A program made the translations under genes and the position numbers. This document shows positions 50,201 to 63,578 of a stretch of 64,000 nucleotides of DNA, in pieces (position 1 is the stretch's first letter; each line of letters begins with the position of its first letter). The notes under the pieces were generated by a model. That model saw only the letters and a program-made list of their open reading frames with translations. It searched no databases and had not been told where the DNA came from. The stretch covers positions 21,702,899 to 21,766,898 of the forward strand of contig NC_052394.1 of assembly GCF_009389715.1 (NCBI RefSeq). Direction: 5' to 3'. This DNA is from Phoenix dactylifera (taxonomy: Eukaryota > Streptophyta > Magnoliopsida > Arecales > Arecaceae).

Positions 50201-53200
50201 ATAAATACTTAATTATAAAGTTTGAAGAGCTTATCAAGTACGTAATGCAATTAACATACCAAATTCCACAATGTAAAAGTAATTCAAATACTAAAAGACA
50301 TTAAATTACAATGCAATGTGCACTGACTGGAGCCAAACAATAAACAAGATCATAAATAGTAAACTTTTTCTAAATCATAAGTTATAAAATTTAGCATTCT
50401 TCACAACTACACTAGAATGTGCTATTATTTACACAATATAAAAAGTGATAATTGAAGATAGGAAACAATGAAGAAAAACTTTGATCAGAGTTTGCTGACA
50501 TTAGATCAACTCTCTGCTCATGTTCAATACCCAGGAATCAAAATTTGACCCTGTGGAAATAGTGAAGATGCATGCACAATGGGCCTGAAGTTTGTAAAAC
50601 TACATGGAGGAGTATAGTCAATCTGTCACATACTAGATATAGATCTAGCTAATATAGTCACTTACGTCCTGTCAACGAGCTGGAGGTCAGATTATGAGAA
50701 CATGTCATATCTGTCCTTTCCAGATCACCTTTACCTTTCCTCTGGGACTTTCAGAGTGAGGTAGCATTCAGGATTGCAGATAGGAAACGTTGCTGTTTAA
50801 TATCCAACCAACCCAAGAAATCCAATAGGCTTGCAAACTGAGGATGTTAGGCGTTGTCAATGTAACCGATTCCAACCATCTTTCCTTCTTCGAAAGGACA
50901 AGGTCTCACCCTGGCCTGCCAGTCCTGAAGCTTTCTATCAAGGAGGACTTTCAGTGTAGGGATATAGGTCTGTTTCTTCAAGAGAAAGCCATGGTTTGAA
51001 TTTGCTTTTCTAACAAGGATGCTATGTTCTAAAACTTAGTTAAGACTTTTACTGAGTAGATTAAGGATTATCAACTAGAAGGCAAACCCTTCCCTTCTTT
51101 TTTGCCATTTATCTTCAAGTTTACAACATGTTGTCTTTTGGTTCTTTTTCCTATAATACTTGAATGCTGCTTGCTGATTCAGTCTTTGATAAGAGCCATG
51201 CCAGAAAAGTTTCTTTAATTCATCGTTGTTTTCCACCTCTTTTCAGGTGTATCATATCCCTTGCTTGCATCAATATATATAAATTCATCATACAAATCCA
51301 TTGCTTAACTGGTTTAAATGATTATTTATCACTTTTTAATTATAAGTTGTTATTATTTTGCCCCCCGCCACCAAAAAGAAAAAAAAAGGCTCGGCTACCG
51401 ATCTATGGAAGATCAGCCTCATCCAAGATCTAATCAAGTACCAAACTTCAAGAAGCCATAACTTCTAATATGGGAAGAATCTAGTGATGCGACTAAAGGC
51501 GAAGTTGATGTAGGAGTCGAGATCTCTAGCCTCCCTCAAAATTTGAAAACTTTTATAAAGGTATCTTGTGCCACAGTTTTTGTACACATTGGTGGGATGA
51601 AAGCAAAAAGAGTTTAACCGCCCTTCTCTACCCAATTCCTCTTTTTAACTAGAAGAGGAATCCAATCCAGGTTTAAAAGGGCAAACCATACTAATTACAA
51701 AAAAGCAACTCCATCTGTCAATTTTAAGGAGTCATTAATGAATAAAAAGGCATATGGACTCTACTTTCACCAATTTTCCTATTTTCTAATATTATTTTAC
51801 GAGATTCAAGTTGAGCGGGTTGAAGGAACTTATTCTTTCTCCTCAATCAAATCAATGCAAGAAATGCTGAACCCAACCCGTACCGGCCCGGTTTCAGCCC
51901 GTGCCGAACCGATCCGGTTCGGCATTAAAAAACGGTACCGGCCCATACCAATCCGAACTGGCCCTTACCGGCCTCCGTACAGGTCCGAACCGGCCCGTAC
52001 TGGCTCCGGTACCGGCTAGGCCAATTTTTTTTGGACTTTTGAAGGCAAAACCAGTGGTAACGGTTTGGTACCGGTTCAAACTGGTCCGAACCGGTTCAGT
52101 GGCGATACACGCCTACCGATACCGATTCGGCGATCCTTGGATCAATGTTTATAAATGAAACTGAAATGGATAAAGGAAGAAGAAAAGAAATTGTATTTTG
52201 AAAGAAAATCAAGGCCCATGATTATTCATTGATATTGTGCTAAGATAAGATGACCAATCAATAAGAAGCCAAAATGAGGCAATAACATGAAAAATGATTG
52301 TTAAGCACAAAGAACTATTATGAAATGATCAATAAACATCAAGTCACATCAATATTTACATATCCTTAGAAGAATCGATCTTTTTAAGCAAAAGGAATCC
52401 AAATGCCATAAGTGCAGTGGCCCCCATGTCAGTTGTGTTAAGCTGTGAGACACTGCAAATTACACTGTAAATCCAGGAATAAGACACTGCTGTTTCTAAA
52501 AGGCTACTTGAAAGAAGAAAATGAAGTATCATGTAAATCTTGAAGCAATTGATGAGTTTCAGGTTCTTGCAGTGCACTTGCTTATAAGTTTCCATGAATC
52601 TCATCATAATTTATGAAACCAACATGATACAAATGCATCAAATTTACTAGAGAAAGAAAATATCTAAGAGTAAGCCATCTATTACCATATAAACTATCAC
52701 AGAATCTTGAGTGATATGCAGAGGGAATCAGGAGGATCAGGTATCATTCAGATTACCTTAGCACTCAAAAGTCTTCTATTATCTTGCTTGACCATCTCCA
52801 TTAAAGCTGTCTCTAACTCCTCAGCTCTGACATGAACAGTAAAACAACAACAAAAAATAAAAGAAACTTAGCATTTAACCGTCTTTGAATCTGGCCTTCA
52901 AGCATATGAGCCATGATCATTGCAGACTTAGTTGTTATAGGAAAAAATTTCATCATAATATGAAAACCATGATGCACGAATTCCAGCAGCAACTTATGTA
53001 AGTCTCAGATACAGGGAAAAATCTCCAAATCCAGAAAACAGCAGAACAACAGTCCAAGGTGTGTCAGACTGAGCCTGATGTATAAGAAAAGTGAGAAGCT
53101 AAGTAATGAAAAAGTAATACAAGACTTCCTTGACTCAATGGAATTAAAGTAGGTAATTTGCAAATCTGCAGCTCTTCCTGTGTCTCATACTCTCATTCTA

Positions 53201-56200
53201 AGTAGAAAGCAAAACTAACCTACTAGGATTCATAAAATGAACATAGCAACTAGCCTGACAACTACTTCAACATGAGTTCTAAATTCCTATATAAGGCCAT
53301 GTTCTTCCAAGGTGATATGTCTCCAGATTTGTTTTGCTATCTATATCCAACCATTCTTTTATTACCCTCTCTTCTTACAAAAGTTTTCCTCTTTACTTGA
53401 ATGGCAACGTTCCATGGTCAAGAAAACTGCTTTTATGTAAATATGGTGAAATTATGTGAAACTCCTTTAATTATCCCAGTAGCACTCTCGGCATATTATT
53501 TTTACTTGAATGGTAATCTTTGATGGTCAAAAAACTGCTTTTACATGAATGTATGGAATGATGTGAAACAGTTTTAACTAGTCGAAACACATTGCCTAAA
53601 AGTTGTATAATTTACACAAATCTAGTCAAGGGAGAGGTATAAATCTTTTTTTAAATGATGTCAAATCTGTTTTCACCTAAATACTTTTATGTTTCTTTTT
53701 TTTAATTTTTCTTCCTCAAGCAAATGACAAGTCAAGGGAGAGGTCCAAAGGGAATTAAGGGGTATGGGAAAGAGAGAAAGAAGAAGATAATACCAACCTA
53801 AATCAAAAATGGAAAATGATAAAACACTTATGACCGATCCCACCAGCTTGAGATATAAGCAAATCGATCAAATTAAATACAGCCATCACTCCAAAGATTA
53901 TTATTGAAATGATATTACCGCAGTCATCCAAAGTTCTTTATATCATTACCAGTCCTGGTTAATATTTGATGTAGTCCGTGTAAAAAGTCAACTATAAGAA
54001 CCCCTAACAATTACTTAAAACTATGTACAGATCCGCTTTTAATTTTACTCTCATATCATAACCATAATATAAGTTTTCATCTTTCAACAATATCATCAAT
54101 CTCCAGATAGGTTCTTAAGTATCAGTACAGTGGGCATGCAGGTGACCTGCTATCATGATACATGCCCTGCCATGCTATGTCATGAGATGCTGAAACAAAA
54201 AGAAATAATTAAAAAAATATTAAAATATTTTTTAAAAAAGAGTTGAATAGTTATTGTGCTATATCTGGTGCCATAACTAGTTTGGCACAGCCTGCACATG
54301 AAATCATGATCTCCACAAAGAATATGCTATACCTGTCCCTTTGGGTGCAGGGTAAAGTAATTCACTACTTCTCCTTACCCTCACTTTTGCTAGCATAAAA
54401 TTATCTTTGCATCCGCTATTGCAGTTATATGTTACATTTACACTCCATGTAGGGTCTCGATGAAGCATGTCTTGTACATGATAATATGGAAGAGTATAAG
54501 CACTTGTCAAAACTCACATAGCAAGGATTTAAGTTCATGCCTGTCCATACTAGCCATACCATAATGTACCAGTAAGGTACTAGTACGTATATGCCCTCAA
54601 TAATGCCACCAGTACCAGCTCATTTTTTTCACTGTTCAGCAGTGAGAGGCATGTTGCATGTACAGGTACCGTGTCCAGCTACTAGAACAGCACTTCAACC
54701 CACAATATATAGTATGTATATCAATTTAAGTTATAAGATGAAACACTTGAAAGACTCAACTTCTAGCAAGATGATACGCTGCACATTGAAATAGCCAGAT
54801 GCTATAGGACACTAACCTGAGAATGGCTGATCTTTTTTCCTCCAGCAATCTGCATAACTCAACTTCAACCATACTACCTGGACAGAAAAAGGGAACTGAA
54901 AAAAACATTAGCCACAATATAAAGAAAGCTGTTCACCATTTTGTTTCTTAAGAATAAAGTACCAATAAGTGCCTTGCATTTATATTGGTAAGAAAGGCAA
55001 GTTGTTAAATAAACAAACTACCCTTCAAGATCATGTTACAAAAGAGTATAGACAGTGGTCTATTGTGACAATGACAGGTTGGCCTCAAATTCAGATACCA
55101 GAAGCTTGAGATATGCATGCATGTATATGCGGATCAAAGTTATTCCTATATCCAAACACATTTTTTGTTCCTTACTGCAAGTAACATCAGCAACTATGAC
55201 AACCTAAAACATGGAGTTGTGCTTCAGACTGTTGGCATTTTTTAAGAATGCAGATCAGGTGAAGGATCACGTACTCAAATATGCTCGACAGTCCATATAT
55301 TGTGGCATCTGATACTTAAACCATTGGCATGGTTTATAAGCTGCACATATGAATTAGAGCCCCTCTTATGAAGTTATGATTATGATTTGGTCCTTCCACT
55401 TGCCAAGGTGGGGTTGCATTGAATGTCACTTCATCACCATGATAATGGCATATTGGTCAAAGGATAGAAACGACTAATGCAGTAGAGGAGACATCATTTA
55501 ATGTCAAAGGGATTGGGTACTTTGTTTTTTCTTACTTTTGTTAATTCAGATTAGCAAGAGTAGTCATTCACAGAGTCAAATTTACTGTTAGTAATTAAAT
55601 ATCCACGTTATCACTTTAGTTTGCCCTTCATATATCTTGTAATCATTGCCTGGACTTCTAAAAAGCAGGAAGCACAAAAATTTGTAGCCTTAATATACAT
55701 ATTTGAGTAAAACCAGGTAATGTTGCATAAGTAGACAAGCTGGGCATGTCCAGCATGGTATCTTCCACTACAAGCACTGCACCCTCACTTTTTTTGTCAC
55801 AAACACCATGTTTCAATAGAGATATTATTCAAGCACTACAGGTAGAGGCCTTGCTCCATAACTGTTATGGATATTATGATGGTTACGGCATCTATTTTAA
55901 GGTAAATGATTATCTTTTTTTATATTATTGCTCTGTTCTAAAGGCCATATGACCTGTAGCATAATAACAGAGCTTCGAAGCTTTTGTATTTACATGGTAA
56001 TGATATATGTCATTCATTTACTGGTTAACTTCCAACAGTAATGATGTAAAATAGCAACTGTCCTAACCACCATATAACAGTGTTATAATGGTCATATGCA
56101 TTATTATGCCCTAAAAAAGGTGGGAAATAACTGTTATTATTGCCATTATAACCATTATAATGCCATTATCTAAATAGCAATCAGTGATGCTAAATTTAAC

Positions 56201-59200
56201 ATGAAAGCAAAAGAATAACCCTAAAAGAATCAGAATCAGCATCAAAAACTTTGCTTATAGATATGGGGGCCCACCACTCAGAGGACCTCCTAAACAAGCA
56301 CCGACCCTGATCTTGTAGGTTTAGTTATCTGCTTTCATGTTGGTTTAGTATTTTTTTCTCACCTAAACCCATGCATACTAAATTACTGTGTAGTACCAAG
56401 CATTGTAGTCACCTTACGAGAAAGTATCTTTGCTTCAATTGCAACTCTATTGCCGATCTCTTAAGGAAACTAGCAGTAAAAGTATGCTAAGCATAAGCAA
56501 TAAGAACATTACCTGTTCTTTAAGATCAGGTAAAGAATCCAACTCAGCATCAACTGTCAGGTTACCAAGAATGCATGTAAATCTGTTGATTCAGACTCAA
56601 TTTGCAGTCCTCATTCTTATTCATGTCCCCAATCTTTCGGTTGGATTTGCTTCAGAGACTAGTGCTCAGGATCACGCTGGAACTATATAGCTTAGTTGCA
56701 GACTCTGGAGTCCTCCAACACGTAGTCCTCTAGACCTTTCCTCCATTGCAGCTATAACAGATGGCCGATGTTTATCCTCAATTCTTGTAGTTTTATTTCA
56801 TTTACAGCTTGATATCCATGCAAGCTGTCAACACAAGCTGGCTACTGTAAGTAGAACCAGAAGTGACTGTAGTAGGTAACTGCATCTCTGCATCTTTGTA
56901 GTCACAGTGGAGGACCTACAACAGATGTGGGAAAGAAATGATTTTTCACACTTACTGTTTAATGCAGTAAATAAAGGGTTCTGGCTAACATCTCACTACA
57001 TTTTTACCAAGACATCACGAACTGAAGCAAATTCCGTACCATATAACTCCATCAGAGCAGTGCTGCCGGAATAGCATTACACGATTCCCCTCAAATAAAA
57101 GCACATCCAACGCGGAGACTGAATGTTGAATATATACATAGATATTTTATTAAAAGATGTAAACTATAGTCACCCTATGAACATCAGTCCTATAAGAGTT
57201 TAAGTACTTTAAATAAGAAAATAATAAATTTCTAAATTATGGATCGTCGACAAAATGCACAATCTGTAAATTAGTCTTAGAAATAACTTTTAAAGAAATC
57301 CTGACCACTTCCCAAGAAGCATTCACGAAATGGAAAGGAACAGGGTCCAGTAACCATGCACCTGCACTCGAGGTTCAGATGATTAACTGTAATATCAGAA
57401 AATATGTAGATTATGCATATAACTGTATATGCACTATATGTTAGACACACTTCTAATTCATTTACTGTGTTCGAACCAGCTTTGGGAATCTTTCACGTAC
57501 AGTTCTCCAAAAGTTGGTCCACCTGATGGAAACAAAGTTTAAGAAATAACGTGGAAGAGTTATTTTATTTTTATTATGTAACATGCAGTTTGGACCCAGT
57601 TCAGGAAATATAGCAAAGAGATGGGAATCATGTAAAACAAAACAAAGAAAGAAACATTGCCTGAGATTCGACCATTTCCTCAGAATAATACCCATCAAAG
57701 TAGTCATCAATGATGCCCGTTAAACTCCTGAGGTAGCATAAAACTTAGCATAAGTAAAATCATGCACAGTCATTCTTCACAAGCATAGCATTTCTTATAA
57801 TTGATAACTGGTAGTTCATTTTCAGCAGTCATAAAGTTATTCTTACCAATAGACTCAACTTATGAAGCAGTTGACAATGCAGACCTACCAAAATGCATTT
57901 TCCTCAGGCATCAACAATAGTAAAACCAGCAAAGAAATTCATGGCCTGCAAATCACAGAAGCAAATGAAAAAAATATGCCATAATGTCCCATTACACAAT
58001 TTAGTGAAAATAATAAAAAATTAATCTGGAAAACCGATGCAAGATAGAGAACATTGCGTTTTAGCTCAGAGAAATAGCAGAAGTTATATGGTAGAATTAC
58101 ATGGAGGATCAAATGGACCTTATATTAATAGATAAGAACATTAACCTGCAATTTCTAAATATCTAGTCTTAGCTCAAGAGAAGCAAACTTTACTTTGAAT
58201 TTACAGATTTTCTTAGTGCACTTCCTATTAAATAATGTTTTAATTCTATACACATGGAAGAGCACAAGTAGTTAAAAGTGGACAAATCCTGAAGTACTTG
58301 GATCCTTTTTTCCATTACAATCAAGCACGGTTGCAACCTTTCTTCTAGATATATGTGATTTTCATCTCATCTAAGATAACGGTGTGTATCAGTATCGGGC
58401 ACTCAGCAACATGATATATAGAAATCCTGAATCCCGAGATATCGGCCAATGCTACATCACATATTAGCCAATATTTTTCAATACTTCTTGCTTCCATAAG
58501 TGGATGTTTCACTAATATTATCAAAACCAATGCCCAAAAAGTAGTGGCTAATTTCAGAACTATCATGCAGTTTTGCACGGACATGTAGAAGAACTGGATT
58601 TGGGCGCATATCCAGTGCCTGAGTCGGTAAGAGGGGAAGAAAAAGGAGATATGGGGATCCAAGTATAAATTATAATCTTAATTATTATATATTTACAATT
58701 TATATGTTTTGTCTAAACACTAAAAATAAACATTAAGAAGATATTGTTTGTTAAATTCTTTCAATATACATGTTTCTCATTCCAACTTTTCAATTAACTT
58801 AAGGACTAAGAAAAGAAACATTTTGTAAAGTTATTTTCAATACCTACATCCTTGGTCGGTCACTAAGGGTCTATTGAATATTCATACAGAATTGGGCTGA
58901 AATTCTGTAGGATTCGTGGATTGGGCCGTCCATTTAAGCATGGGCCTACATCAACTAAACACCACCTAGCCTAGATCTTGTGGGAAGGGAAAAAGAAGAC
59001 CTACATAGGTACTTTTTCCTTCCTACAGCCCAAAAGCTAGGATCAGGGTCAGGTTTAGACAATCTCTCCAAAATGCAAGCTAGATGGGCCAACGTGCTTA
59101 ATTCCTACAGAATTTTCAGTCCAATCCTATAAGAATATCCAAACAGGTCCTAAAAAGAATGAATACTCACTTATAATATGAAATTGGATGGTTAAACACA

Positions 59201-62200
59201 ATGTTGGAAGAGTTCAACTTTTTGCCAATCTTTAAAAGTGCAGCATATACTTCTGAAGTCCAAGTGTCAGATATGCATCCACGAATATGTATTCAACATG
59301 GATTTTGGAATCAAACAGGAATGCTTGTGAAGATTCACAATAAGCTGAGATCTCGAAGAATCACGAGTCTTTCCAAATCTTCCCACCTTTCATCTCAGCT
59401 GAGATAAATAGATATCTTAATTCGTCTTGATCTTCGATGCCCACCAAGATGACCAATATCCAGATTTTAAAAAACTTGCTTTCAAACTACCAATTAACTC
59501 ACAAGATCACTAAAGCCTTCACAGCAGACTACTACCAGAGAAATACAGTGGCAATACTAGCATGAGTTAGCCATCCAGATATGGAGTTCAAAGTGTTGAG
59601 AAATTTATTAATCAGTCACAAAATATAAAACTCTATGGCATGGTTCTTTGACTGTTTCACACATATTCATGAACAGAAATAAAGAGTACATGAGACCATG
59701 CAATCCATAGTTCCTGAGAAGTGGCAGCAATAAAGGTCTTGATTACAGTTTCACTGAAAAAGCTTTCAAGCTGGCTGATGGAAGGAATAGCATTATACCT
59801 AGATCTAGGTGTCAGATGAGGTTACCAAGATCTTCCAATATCAACAACTCCAATGCATGATCGAGCTGCAGATTATTTAATGAATAAAGAAAGACAAGAC
59901 CTACAATTTATTACTAGATATGCAGCCATAGCAACCCAAAGAGAAACAACAAAGGGATAGGATGTTGGCTTAATACTTACCTAATTTGTTGGTTCACCAG
60001 GTCTAGACTCGAAATCATGGATTGCAATTCACTCTTTCTCAATGAACTGGGTTCGATTAGAGTAGGATGTGAAATTTATTTTTTATTATCTATGTAATTC
60101 AATATAAAAATTATTTTTATTAATTGAAAGTATTTTCATGGATGCTTTGATTCACTGCAGTTATATGAGACGAATAATATTAAAAATATTAAACAAGAGT
60201 TGGAAGGCAAAAGGTATGAATATTTAATAAATTAGCCATATAAGCTATAAGTCTTAATTCTCTCATCATCCATTTCTATAGCAGCCATTTTGTGAATTTT
60301 GACCAATTTGCAATTTGCTTTTGATTTGGCAAATTAGGCAACTATAGCTATACGCCAACTTAGCAAGTAAGTTTTTTTTTTTTTCCTATTCTAAGACAGT
60401 AATTTGAAGAAAAAGAACATTAAAGCCTTTGGAACCAGTAAGATTGAACATCATATGAAATTTCTAATACCTGTTCGGACTTCAAATAATACAGATTCTG
60501 TTGATCCCATGACAAAAGTGCATAGATCCTCAATATTCAATATTCTGATAAAGATTAACATAACCAAGCATAGAAATGAGTACCTGGCAATACCCAACAG
60601 ATGGATTATGTCGAGCATATGCTGTCAGTAACCGCCTCAAAGCATTTCTCCCATCCTCATCTAGAGCAGGATGACCTGGGAACGTCCTAGGCAAATCCTG
60701 TACAGTAATGCACAAGTATTATCAACTGAGATACTCGACCAAATCTATTTTACTCCACAGCAACTTAAGAAAAATTATATGTTAGCTTTCCAATCCATGC
60801 AATTACTGACCTTTTCAATCTGCCCCTTCCATTTCTCAGGAGCACTGCCTTGGCTTCTGCTCGGTTTTTCCTTGGTGTTATCTAAAGGAGGAGCATCAAG
60901 TTCTGTGTTTTCCACAGTCTTAGCTTCCAGATCTAGCAAACTATTGTAGTATCCTCCACCTGCGAGCTCCAACACCCACAAAAGCTTGCCATAGCTATAG
61001 TCATAAAGAAGAAGAGACAGTTTAGTGGCCAACAACGCATTATTCATGAGCATACAAGACAAAGCAAAAACGCTGACTGCACCTCTCCTCTGAGAGCCAT
61101 TGGCAGTCCTCCTCGAACCAGGCACTCCAACTCTTCCTTCCATGGGGAGAAAGGCTCAGGGGGTGTTCCAGCACTAGCCAAATATGCAGCTGGATCAGCA
61201 TTGCCACCATCAATTGTGGGTGCCTCTTGGCTCAGGTCGGACCTCTCCACATCATAAAACTCATCGTCAGAATCCTCCGCAGTCTTCCCCTCTTCAATTG
61301 GTGCCAGATGAGTCCCACTCCTCTCAGCATCTTGATCGCCGCCCGTGAAATCTTTCCTCTTCTTGACGCGAAGGCTCATCATCTGCTCGATAGCACTAAG
61401 GGAAGGCCTAATCTGAGCCCAAATTTGGATCTTATGTGGTCTTGTCTCCTTTTCCATTGTCATCTTATCCTGTCCAGTTTCTTCCAGACCATCAGATTTC
61501 CCGAGCTCACTGTGATCGGAGTCCTCTCCCACCACTCTAGCTTCTTCCAAAGATGATGCATTTCCACCTTCCTCTCGGGGCAAGTTATGGGAGGATACTG
61601 GAGCAGACTCAGCCTGCCTCTCCAAGAAGTCCTTCCATCGTTCTGATCTCTCTTCTTCTTCCTCCTGGAATCCCGAAGAGCACAGTAGTTCAAGCAAGCG
61701 AATACAGCACCGATTGAATCAAGAAAAACAAATGTAGAAGAGAAAGATTTTTCTTTGCCTGGTAGATGTCCGCATACTCTCGGTATCGCTGCAAGTGTTG
61801 AGGCCGCACTGCAAATCCATAGGCATCCCTGCTCACATCCCCACCATCAAACAGGACACACCAACATACAACTATACACAAGAAAGCTCCTCACTACCTA
61901 AACCACTTCAAGAAAAACTTTAAAACCCTGGAGCCGAAAAGATCTTATCTTTACCTGAATCAGCTGCCATAAATAGCTAAATCAACAACCGAACCCCAAT
62001 CCCAACGTCCGTCGCACTAATCCACAAACAACCCACCCGCCACCGGACCTAAAACCCTCGATTCCCAAAGGGGATCTAGGCCATAGATCCATAATTCCCT
62101 AAAGCCTCTTCCACATCTCGACAGTTTTTTAAACCGAAAACAAAGATCCACAACAAAGAAATCCAAGATCGCGAACTACATTACCCGAATTCTAATTTCT

Positions 62201-62371
62201 AAACAAGAAAGAAAAAGGAGAGACCATTGCGGAAGAAAAAAAGATCAAGAAATGAAGAAATAGACCCTAGTAATGGCGGGCACGTCGGACGTGGGGCGAG
62301 GACACGTGGGTCGAGATCGCGACTCACCTCTTGTGCTCGAAAGTGATGATGGGCAAGCTCTTTCCCTTCAT
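44216..62371 (-). CDS. TBC-domain Rab GTPase-activating protein, disrupted core
   Basis: Plant TBC/coiled-coil Rab-GAP (type of Arabidopsis At2g39280/At3g55020), which would turn off Rab GTPases in membrane traffic. Eighteen exons: 62328-62371, 61759-61828, 61083-61664, 60811-60994, 60584-60697, 57889-57945, 57661-57727, 57477-57522, 57306-57386, 57040-57118, 56513-56915, 54817-54877, 52757-52826, 50034-50114, 49811-49912, 47491-47627, 46846-46966, 44216-44328. It starts MKGKSLPIITFEHKRDAYGF and is acidic to about residue 220. The TBC catalytic motifs IEKDLPR (Arg finger) and GYCQ (Gln finger) are intact; coiled coil follows. Exons 4, 6, 8-12 and 18 are short by 1-12 bases against the family (2 in exon 4, 2 in 6, 5 in 8, 12 in 9), so the frame is broken. 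Exons 1-3, 5, 7 and 13-17 are clean. Introns 2 and 7 use GC donors. Confidence 0.85.
45014..45090. repeat. 43-bp tandem duplicate
   Basis: Two diverged copies, each ending GTGAAGATAGTCC, lie 43 bases apart in TBC intron 17. Confidence 0.7.
48725..49020. repeat. GTAC-rich dispersed repeat, copy 2
   Basis: Runs of 10-14-bp units such as CGGTATGGACCT, CAGTACGGT and TGGTACAGAGCT fill 48815-48935, with related words to 49015. It lies in a TBC intron. Several overlapping frames on both strands come only from the short period. Confidence 0.75.
51865..52145. repeat. GTAC-rich dispersed repeat, copy 3
   Basis: CG-rich block in a TBC intron made of GTACCGG, CCGAACCGG and GGTACCGG words. Its right end, read in minus sense (AAGGATCGCCGAATCGGTA), matches the left end of the copy at 21945, so the family has a definable terminus and occurs in both orientations. 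A weaker, shorter relative lies near 54540-54690. Confidence 0.75.
58867..59150. mobile_element. Tourist-like MITE (PIF/Harbinger type)
   Basis: A 284-bp element with imperfect terminal inverted repeats of nearly 50 bp: the left end starts GGGTCTATTGAATATTC, and the right end, complemented, starts GGACCTGTTTGGATATTC. TAA flanks both sides (58864-58866, 59151-59153), the target duplication typical of Tourist/Harbinger MITEs. It has no coding capacity and lies in intron 5 of the TBC gene. Confidence 0.75.
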
Positions 62372-62386
62372 CTCCGCGATCGCCCG

Positions 62387-62408
62387 CTCTCTCTCTCTCT
62401 CTCTCTCT
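62387..62408. repeat. (CT)n in the TBC 5' leader
   Basis: About eleven CT units end 16 bases upstream of the TBC start codon. In the transcript this would be a GA-rich tract. Confidence 0.9.
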
Positions 62409-63429
62409 TCGCTGGCGCTCGCCGCACCGATCTTTGAGGCCGTCGTTCGCCGAGATCTCCGAGCTCTCGTCGTCTCCAAGTCCTTCTCACTCTCGCTCTC
62501 TAGGAGAAGAAGGGAAGAAGACTCGCTGGTCTTCGCGGTGGCTTCGCGAGCGCGTGGAGAGGGTGGAAGCCTAGCGAGGGTATCGGAGATCTTCTCGCAT
62601 GGTGTGGGAGAACGGCCGGGGAGGAGAGTTTTTATAACCCAGAAGACTACTATTTCTTCGCATCATACCGTTGCCGGCCTTTTAGCACTCGTTCACGCTC
62701 GTGCCGTCGTGCTAACGAGGAGAGAGAGGCGAAGGAGGCGGCCTAAGTTTGAGGGCAATCCCGGCGAATGATGCCGCCAGTCCTCGCTCGCCGGGTCCAT
62801 ACGGTCAAGTGGTAAGCGAGAAGAATGATGTCACCGTCCGACCGACTTCGTAGGCCGACGCGTCACCTCCCGATGGGTTTGGCACATGCTAAGCTAGTCG
62901 TAATACGGGTTACGCGTCAGCTATATGCTTCCCTGTATGTTGTTCCCGTCTTTGTTTTTTTCTCTCGGACAGTAGGAAGAGCCTTGGAGAGCGTTGTGAG
63001 TGGGTCCGGGGTGAACATACTTTTCCTCTTTCCTTGATAGTTACAGCCCGTTTGGCCTGTCTCGCAAACCGGTATGGACGTCCCATGGTCGAGATCTGAC
63101 GGTGGATGATGGCTGCAGGATTTCATCTTTGGGGAGACTCCTACCGGACAGTCAAAAAGGATGTCGATGGAAGCGATAAGCCATGTCCACAGACAGTGAT
63201 GATGACGACGATAAGTTTAGTGTGAATGTCTTGATTAGTATTACCGCTGGGCTCAGGGAGTGTTGGTTTCCATCATTGAAACTCACATCAACAACCAACC
63301 ATGGAAGATTCCGTATCATCTTACCGCAGGTAGGCTCTTTGTTTGTCCTTATAATTTTACGCTGCTGTTTTAATGAATTCGTGCTACATTATTCTTCTAG
63401 TCCGCATAATATTATAAGAACGGATCTGC
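62409..63429. other. TBC promoter side, no gene
   Basis: The first 400 bp are GC-rich and likely hold the TBC promoter and 5' leader. The long plus-strand frame at 62331-62771 is low in complexity and runs over the TBC start exon. Beyond 62.8 kb only short frames are seen. Confidence 0.55.
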
Positions 63430-63578
63430 TCTGATATCATTTATAATGATCCTAAATCTCATTCAAAATAGTTAGTCAGAAAATATTATTTGAGTTCATT
63501 AATCCTATATAAGTACTAAGATGTATCCAGCAATAATCGATATAAAAATTAAGACATTAGTCCGAACGGTCTCTCACA
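63430..63578 (-). mobile_element. TRIM family 1, LTR with primer-binding site (fragment)
   Basis: A 137-bp LTR relative (63442-63578) in minus orientation, with a primer-binding-like motif at 63430-63441 and similar internal sequence leftwards to about 63370. A second LTR is not recognisable, and the copy is more worn than that at 8359-8797. Confidence 0.6.

Noticed and set aside
51738-52158. Overlapping frames on both strands with RTGPYRP-like residues
   Set aside because: They are produced by the GTAC/CCGG short-period repeat and are not coding.
62331-62771. 146-codon plus-strand frame over the TBC start
   Set aside because: It is Ser/Arg/Leu-rich low complexity caused by CT repeats and GC-rich promoter DNA, and it overlaps a real exon on the other strand.
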